Assembly (NCBI RefSeq): GCF_030128825.1
Contig: NZ_CP119127.1
Span: 1,364,001-1,428,000, forward strand
From: Sphingobium sp. WTD-1
GTDB lineage: Bacteria; Pseudomonadota; Alphaproteobacteria; Sphingomonadales; Sphingomonadaceae
DNA length: 64,000 nt
Direction: 5' to 3'
The translations under genes and the position numbers were made by a program. Positions 59,644 to 64,000 of this stretch are shown one piece after another. Below the pieces are notes generated by a model. That model searched no databases. It saw nothing but the letters and a program-made list of their open reading frames with translations, and was not told the DNA's origin. Position 1 is the first letter of the stretch. Each line of letters opens with the position of its first letter.

Positions 59644-61506
59644 TCAGGCCGGTTCCTCGTCCAGCACCTGGCGCACCTTGCCGGCGAGCTGGTCCATGGT
59701 GAAGGGCTTGGCCAGGAAGGCGACGCCGGGATCGAGCATGCCGTTATGGACGATGGCGTTGCGGGTATAGCCGGTGGTGTAGAGGACGCGCAGCTCCGGC
59801 CGGTCGGCACGGGCGCGGTCGGCCAGGATGCGGCCGTTTATGCCGGGCATGACGATGTCGGTGAAGAGCAGGTCGACCCGCGGTTCGATCGCCAGCATTG
59901 CCAGCGCCTGTTCGCCATCGGCGGCCTGGACGATGGTGTAGCCCAGTTCGCGCAGGGAATCGACCGACATGTGGCGCACCCGGTCCTCATCCTCGACCAC
60001 CAGGATGATCTCGTCCCCCTGGGCACGGGGCAGGTCGAGGGCGATGGCGGGCGCCACCGGATCGGCGACCGGCACGCCATAATGGCGGGGCAGATAGATC
60101 TTGATCGTGCTGCCCTGACCGGGTTCGGAATAGATTTTCACATGGCCGTGCGACTGGCGGACAAAGCCGAACACCTGGCTCAGGCCCAGGCCCGTGCCCT
60201 TGCCCACGCCCTTGGTGGTGAAGAAGGGATCGAAGGCGCGCTCGACCACGTCGGGCGTCATGCCGGTGCCGCTGTCGGTGACCGACACCAGCACATATTG
60301 GCCGGGGATCACCTCCGCATGGGCGGCGGCATAGGCATCGTCGAGATAGGCATTGCCGGTTTCGACCGTCAGCCGGCCGCCATCGGGCATGGCGTCGCGG
60401 GCATTGACGCACAGGTTCAGGATCGCCGCTTCCAGCTGGCCGGGATCGATGCTGGCCCGCCACAGGCCGCCGGCCAGCACGCTTTCCACCCGCACCCGCT
60501 CGCCGATCGTGCGGCGCAGCATGTCCGACATGCCGCCCACCAGCTTGTTCACGTCGGTCGACTGCGGCGCCAGTGGTTGCTGGCGCGAGAAGGCGAGCAG
60601 CCGCGCGGTCAGTTGCGCGGCGCGCTGCGCCCCCTCGGTCGCATTGTCGAGGCCGTTGCTGATGCGCCGATCGATGTCGGCCGGCAGGCGGCGGCGCGCC
60701 ATGTCGAGCGAGCCGATGACGACAGCGAGCATATTGTTGAAGTCATGGGCGATGCCGCCGGTCAGCTGGCCGATCGATTCCATCTTCTGGAGCTGACGGA
60801 CCTGCGCCTCCATCGCCGTGCGCTGTTCCGCTTCGCTGACCAGCCGGGCATTGGCGTCAGCGAGCGCCCGTTCGCTCGCGACCGCCTCGATCATGCGGCG
60901 GCGCGCATTGCGCAGTGCCAGCAGGCCCAGGATGATGACCAAAGCGGCACTGACCGACAGGCTGGCCGTAACCCAGAAGGTCAGCCGGTTGGCCTCGATA
61001 CTGCGCAGGCGCAGCAGGTCTGTCTCGCGCGCCTTCATGGCGGTGATATGGGCATGGATGCCGGCCATCGACATCAGGCCCGGCGCAAAGGCGTTGGGAT
61101 CGACCGGGCGGTTGCGCCGTCGCAATTCGATCCCGCCCTCCAGCAGGGTCAGGCGCTGCGCCAGCATCTGGCCCAGCCGATCGGTCGCCTGCACCTGTTC
61201 CGGATTGTCGCGCACATCGTCGCGCAATTGCGCGATCTCGCCCGGCCAGTCCGCCTTGAACGCGTCGAACGGCCCCAGGAAGGGGTCCTGCCGGGTCAGC
61301 ATATAGCCGCGCTGGGCGCTTTCGGCGGCCTGCACCCGCGACAGGATGACCGACAGGCGGTTTTCGACGCGCAACGTGTGATTGACCCAGCCGATTTCGG
61401 CTTGCTGGCTGCGGTAGAGCCAGATGGTGCCGCTCACCGCAACGACCACGGTGGCAAGAGCGAGCAGCAGAACGACGAGGGATCGTTCGGGACGGAGCGC
61501 GTTCAT
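59644..61506 (-). CDS. Hybrid sensor histidine kinase with CHASE3 and receiver domain
   Basis: 620 residues. TM1 (about 9-30), a periplasmic CHASE3 domain (about 33-170), TM2 (about 178-198), a HisKA with His254 in GGIAHDFNNMLAVV, a HATPase domain (NLCVNARDAMPDGG, VSVTDSGTGM, GKGTGLGLSQVFGFV), and a receiver domain at the end (EIILVVEDEDRVR, LLFTDIVMPG with phospho-Asp). The ligand is not known and no separate response regulator lies nearby, so the partner is elsewhere. It lies divergent from the oxidoreductase gene. Confidence 0.93.
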   Translation of the reverse strand: MNALRPERSLVVLLLALATVVVAVSGTIWLYRSQQAEIGWVNHTLRVENRLSVILSRVQAAESAQRGYMLTRQDPFLGPFDAFKADWPGEIAQLRDDVRDNPEQVQATDRLGQMLAQRLTLLEGGIELRRRNRPVDPNAFAPGLMSMAGIHAHITAMKARETDLLRLRSIEANRLTFWVTASLSVSAALVIILGLLALRNARRRMIEAVASERALADANARLVSEAEQRTAMEAQVRQLQKMESIGQLTGGIAHDFNNMLAVVIGSLDMARRRLPADIDRRISNGLDNATEGAQRAAQLTARLLAFSRQQPLAPQSTDVNKLVGGMSDMLRRTIGERVRVESVLAGGLWRASIDPGQLEAAILNLCVNARDAMPDGGRLTVETGNAYLDDAYAAAHAEVIPGQYVLVSVTDSGTGMTPDVVERAFDPFFTTKGVGKGTGLGLSQVFGFVRQSHGHVKIYSEPGQGSTIKIYLPRHYGVPVADPVAPAIALDLPRAQGDEIILVVEDEDRVRHMSVDSLRELGYTIVQAADGEQALAMLAIEPRVDLLFTDIVMPGINGRILADRARADRPELRVLYTTGYTRNAIVHNGMLDPGVAFLAKPFTMDQLAGKVRQVLDEEPA

Positions 61507-61625
61507 CTGGTCTTAATGGGCAATTAACAACGGTGGGGCAACCCGCTTGTGTCCGTTACGCGACGGACCGTTACGGTTATGTTCGGGCGCTTCGTTGAAC
61601 CGATCGACAAAGAGGGGGCAGGATC

Positions 61626-62777
61626 ATGGACAGACGCGATTTTCTGGCGCGGGGCCTGGGCGGGCTGGGCGCCCTGTCGCTGGCGGCGGGGGCGGATGCG
61701 GCAACCCTGTTCGATCCGCTGGCCGGGCTGGAGCCGATCCGCGCGACGCCCGATCGCATCTTCCGCATCACCGTCTGCCTGCGGCCCTTCCGCGCCGCCG
61801 GGCCGCGCATCGCGGCGGAAGAGGTGGGGCGCAAGCGGGTCGTCCATCATTATGGCCATGGCGGCAGCGGCTGGTCGCTGTCCTGGGGATCGGCCGAGGT
61901 TGCGGTCGGCATGGCGCTGGCGGAGGGGGTGACGGATATCGCCGTCATCGGCGCCGGTGCGATCGGCCTCACCACTGCGCTCACCGCCCAGCGCGCCGGG
62001 GCGAAAGTGACGATCTATGCCAGGGAGCAATTCCCCGACGTGCGATCGGCGCGGGCGACCGGCACCTGGTCGCCCGATTCACGGATCGCGATGGAGGGCG
62101 GCGTGGATGCCGGCTTTGGCGATCGCTGGGAGGCGATGGCGCGGCGATCCTTCGCTTTCTATCAGGGGCTGCTCGGCCTGCCGGGCGATCCGGTGGAATG
62201 GACCGACCGTTACATGCTGTCGGACGGTCTGGCCGTGGCGCCCGCCGTCCAGAGGGTGACGCCGGAGCGGCCCGATCGCTTCATCCGGCTGGAGGAGCGG
62301 CTGCATGACATCATGCCGCGATCGGTCGAGCTGGAGCCGGGCACCCATCCCTTCCGCACCGAGCGGGCCCGGCGCAGCAGTTCGCTGACCTTCAATGTCG
62401 CCGATCTCGCCCATCAACTGACCACGGATTTCCTGATCGGCGGCGGCCGCATCGTGCCGATGGAATTGCACGAACCCCAGGACGTGATGCGGCTGAAGCA
62501 GAAGACAGTCATCAACTGCACCGGCTATGGCGCGCGGGCTTTGTGGCGGGACGAGAGCATCGTGCCGGTGCGCGGCCAGATCGCCTGGCTGATCCCGCAG
62601 GCGGGCGCCACCTATGGCGTCTATCATGACAAGCTGGCGATGCTGGCGCGGCGCGACGGCATCGTGGTGCAGGAGGTCGGGGACGACGACTGGTTCGGTT
62701 ATGGCGACGCCAACGAGACGCCCGACCGCGAAGCTGCCGAGGCGTCGGTGCGCAAGCTGGCGGGCTTCTGGAAATAG
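61626..62777 (+). CDS. D-amino-acid-oxidase-like FAD oxidoreductase with export signal
   Basis: 383 residues. The N-terminus DRRDFLARGLGGLGALSLAAGADA looks like a Tat signal (RRxFL). The FAD motif DIAVIGAGAIGLTTALTAQRAG is at about 104-125, later than usual. The rest fits the DAO family (ARATGTWSPDSRI, INCTGYGARAL, VPVRGQIAWLIP, Y-FGYGD). The substrate is unknown. It is divergent from the hybrid kinase. Confidence 0.85.
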   Translation: MDRRDFLARGLGGLGALSLAAGADAATLFDPLAGLEPIRATPDRIFRITVCLRPFRAAGPRIAAEEVGRKRVVHHYGHGGSGWSLSWGSAEVAVGMALAEGVTDIAVIGAGAIGLTTALTAQRAGAKVTIYAREQFPDVRSARATGTWSPDSRIAMEGGVDAGFGDRWEAMARRSFAFYQGLLGLPGDPVEWTDRYMLSDGLAVAPAVQRVTPERPDRFIRLEERLHDIMPRSVELEPGTHPFRTERARRSSSLTFNVADLAHQLTTDFLIGGGRIVPMELHEPQDVMRLKQKTVINCTGYGARALWRDESIVPVRGQIAWLIPQAGATYGVYHDKLAMLARRDGIVVQEVGDDDWFGYGDANETPDREAAEASVRKLAGFWK

Positions 62778-62807
62778 CGCGCCGCCGTCCAGCCCCGTCC
62801 CCGCCTG

Positions 62808-63701
62808 TCAGGCGAAGGCCAGCGACTGGTGCGCGCCGACCCCGGCCTTGACGCCCGAGGCAGAGGCAAAGGTCGCATTATGCATGGGGGAGGTGGCGTC
62901 GCCGGCGGCATAGACGCCGAGCACCGAGGTCAGGCCCCAGGCGTCGATGCTGATGAAGGGGCCGGTCGGGCCATCCTCCAGCGCGCAGCCGAGCTGGACC
63001 GCGACATCGCTGCTGAGCTGCGTTCTGGGAGCGGTGAAGACGGCGGCGATTTCTATCGTCCGGCCGTCGGCCAGTTGCACGGCGCTCAGCGCGGGCGCGT
63101 CGCCGATCAGCGCGACGACGGGCACCCGCTCGATCGCGACGCCGCGCGCTTCCAGCCGGGCGCGTTCGGCATCGTCCGGCTCATACTGGCCCTGGGTGAA
63201 ATAAGTGGATGGCCCCCAGTCGGGGATCAGCGCGGCCTGATGCGCGGACATCGGGTGGTTGGCGATGATGCCGAGCGGATGGTCGCGCACTTCATAGCCA
63301 TGGCAATAGGGACAGTGCAGCACGGTCTCGCCCCAGCGTTCGGCCATGCCGGGGATCGGCGGCAGCTCGTCGGTCACGCCGGTTGCCAATATCAGCCGCC
63401 GGGCCAGTCGGGTTTCGCCGCTGGCCAGGGTCAGGGCGAAGCCGTCGCTGGTCTTGGTGGCATGGCGCACTTCGCCGGCCAGCATCCGCGCGGTGGGATA
63501 GGCAAGCAACTGGCGTTCGGCATCGCGGATGATGGCGCGGGGCGTGCGGCCATCCTGCCCCAGGAAGCCATGGGCAGCGTCGGCAAAGCGGTTCCGCGGC
63601 AGGCCGGCATCAATCAGCAGCACATCCTGCCGCGCGCGGGCGAGCTGCATCGCCGCCGACTGGCCGGCAAAGCTGCCGCCGATCACGATCACGTCATGCA
63701 T
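62808..63701 (-). CDS. Thioredoxin-reductase-like FAD/NAD(P) oxidoreductase
   Basis: 297 residues from ATG 63701 with AAAGGA upstream. The FAD motif VIVIGGSFAGQSAAMQLARARQDVLLIDAG is N-terminal, ATGVTDELPPIPGM follows, and a redox Cys pair is in HCPYCHGYE (Cys130, Cys133). The C-terminal FAD segment GVYAAGDATSP is present. It resembles thioredoxin reductase but with a CPYC pair instead of CATC; the partner is unknown. It is divergent from an Rrf2-type regulator, which probably controls it. Confidence 0.9.
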   Translation of the reverse strand: MHDVIVIGGSFAGQSAAMQLARARQDVLLIDAGLPRNRFADAAHGFLGQDGRTPRAIIRDAERQLLAYPTARMLAGEVRHATKTSDGFALTLASGETRLARRLILATGVTDELPPIPGMAERWGETVLHCPYCHGYEVRDHPLGIIANHPMSAHQAALIPDWGPSTYFTQGQYEPDDAERARLEARGVAIERVPVVALIGDAPALSAVQLADGRTIEIAAVFTAPRTQLSSDVAVQLGCALEDGPTGPFISIDAWGLTSVLGVYAAGDATSPMHNATFASASGVKAGVGAHQSLAFA

Positions 63702-63736
63702 GGGTCTTCCTTTCAATGGCTGCGTCGAATCACGAT

Positions 63737-63788
63737 ACTTGATAAGTTACATAATCGCGCCTCGCGCATTTGCAACAAATGATGTTGC
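63737..63788. promoter_or_regulatory. Two operator-like palindromes in Rrf2 divergent region
   Basis: ACTT-GAT-AAGT (63737-63747) and GCAAC-N7-GTTGC (63772-63788) lie between the oxidoreductase start and the Rrf2 start, the expected place for an Rrf2 site. Confidence 0.4.
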
Positions 63789-63820
63789 GTGATAGGCGGG
63801 CGGGAAAGGAGACGCCTGCG

Positions 63821-64000
63821 ATGCAGCTGGATGCGCGCCTGTCGAGAATGCTGCATATCCTGATCCATATGGATCGACTGGACGGCCCGATGACGTCGGA
63901 GCTGGCGGCGCAGATGCTGCGTACCAATCCGGTGGTGGTGCGACGGACCATGGCGGGCCTGCGCGACGCAGGCTATGTTCGCTCGGAAAAGGGGCATGGC
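63821..64000 (+). CDS. Rrf2-family transcriptional regulator (3' end cut by window)
   Basis: The first 60 codons from ATG 63821, with AAAGGAGA upstream, up to the right edge. The sequence [60 protein letters not shown] is the Rrf2 winged HTH, with the recognition helix NPVVVRRTM. Sensing cysteines, if any, lie beyond the edge. Divergent pairs of Rrf2 and thioredoxin-reductase-like genes are common in alphaproteobacteria. Confidence 0.85.
   Translation, partial: MQLDARLSRMLHILIHMDRLDGPMTSELAAQMLRTNPVVVRRTMAGLRDAGYVRSEKGHG

Noticed and set aside
59746..61527. 593-codon plus-strand frame over the hybrid kinase
   Set aside because: Antisense shadow of the kinase, with His/Asp/Arg-rich low-information sequence.
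1..64000. CRISPR array or insertion sequence
   Set aside because: No regular repeat-spacer pattern and no transposase frame were found.

Overview
The window looks like a chromosomal segment of a sphingomonad alphaproteobacterium, probably Sphingobium or a close relative. This rests on the high GC content, a SciP-type (DUF1153) CtrA-pathway regulator, the infA-maf-RNase-yacG cluster, DUF1489, a TonB-dependent receptor, and the general protein style. The genus is an inference from remembered protein similarity. Most of the window is core chromosome. I saw no insertion sequence, integrase, phage module or CRISPR array.

Layout. 1-8 kb: two YeaQ/GlsB-type membrane proteins, sciP, mnmA, a CYTH-CHAD protein, hisG-hisD, nusB and thiL. 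8-20 kb: proton-pumping pyrophosphatase hppA, a secreted S9 peptidase, a TonB-dependent receptor, a DUF2490 protein, bioF-bioD, an M13 metallopeptidase and a DUF4168 protein. 20-26 kb: a cation/proton antiporter with a nucleotide-binding tail, an OmpA lipoprotein, bioA, infA, maf, an RNase E/G-type protein, yacG and tRNA-Phe(GAA).

26.1-32.6 kb is an accessory block just downstream of the tRNA. It holds a Crp/Fnr regulator with a Crp-like site upstream, and a leftward set of genes: an AcvB/VirJ-type hydrolase, a membrane-anchored TIR-TPR protein with the catalytic Glu in place, a 160-residue protein I do not recognise, and a TPR/SLOG-like protein that ends in what looks like a dead class III cyclase. 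This is the best candidate for an undescribed nucleotide-signalling or defence system.

32.6-43.7 kb looks like one stress regulon. It holds a YcaC-like cysteine hydrolase, a chloroperoxidase-type hydrolase, XapX, a YtcJ-like amidohydrolase, a VOC protein, DoxX, an outer-membrane barrel, YoaK, a LysR regulator, two pirins, a small Cys protein and OsmC. Four promoters carry the same spaced element, TTC-N9-GAA followed about 10 bases later by an AT-rich ATTTTAT-like block. One copy lies between lysR and the first pirin, so the LysR protein is the likely common regulator.

43.7-64 kb: a low-molecular-weight phosphatase, a HerA-like ATPase, ppc, a MarR-GNAT fusion with a palindromic operator, envelope lipoproteins and a barrel, a cyclophilin, mgtE, DUF1489, a secreted amidohydrolase, a UdgX/radical-SAM DNA-repair pair interrupted by a hemerythrin and a membrane protein, a hybrid histidine kinase, a D-amino-acid-oxidase-like protein, and a thioredoxin-reductase-like oxidoreductase divergent from an Rrf2 regulator that runs off the right edge.
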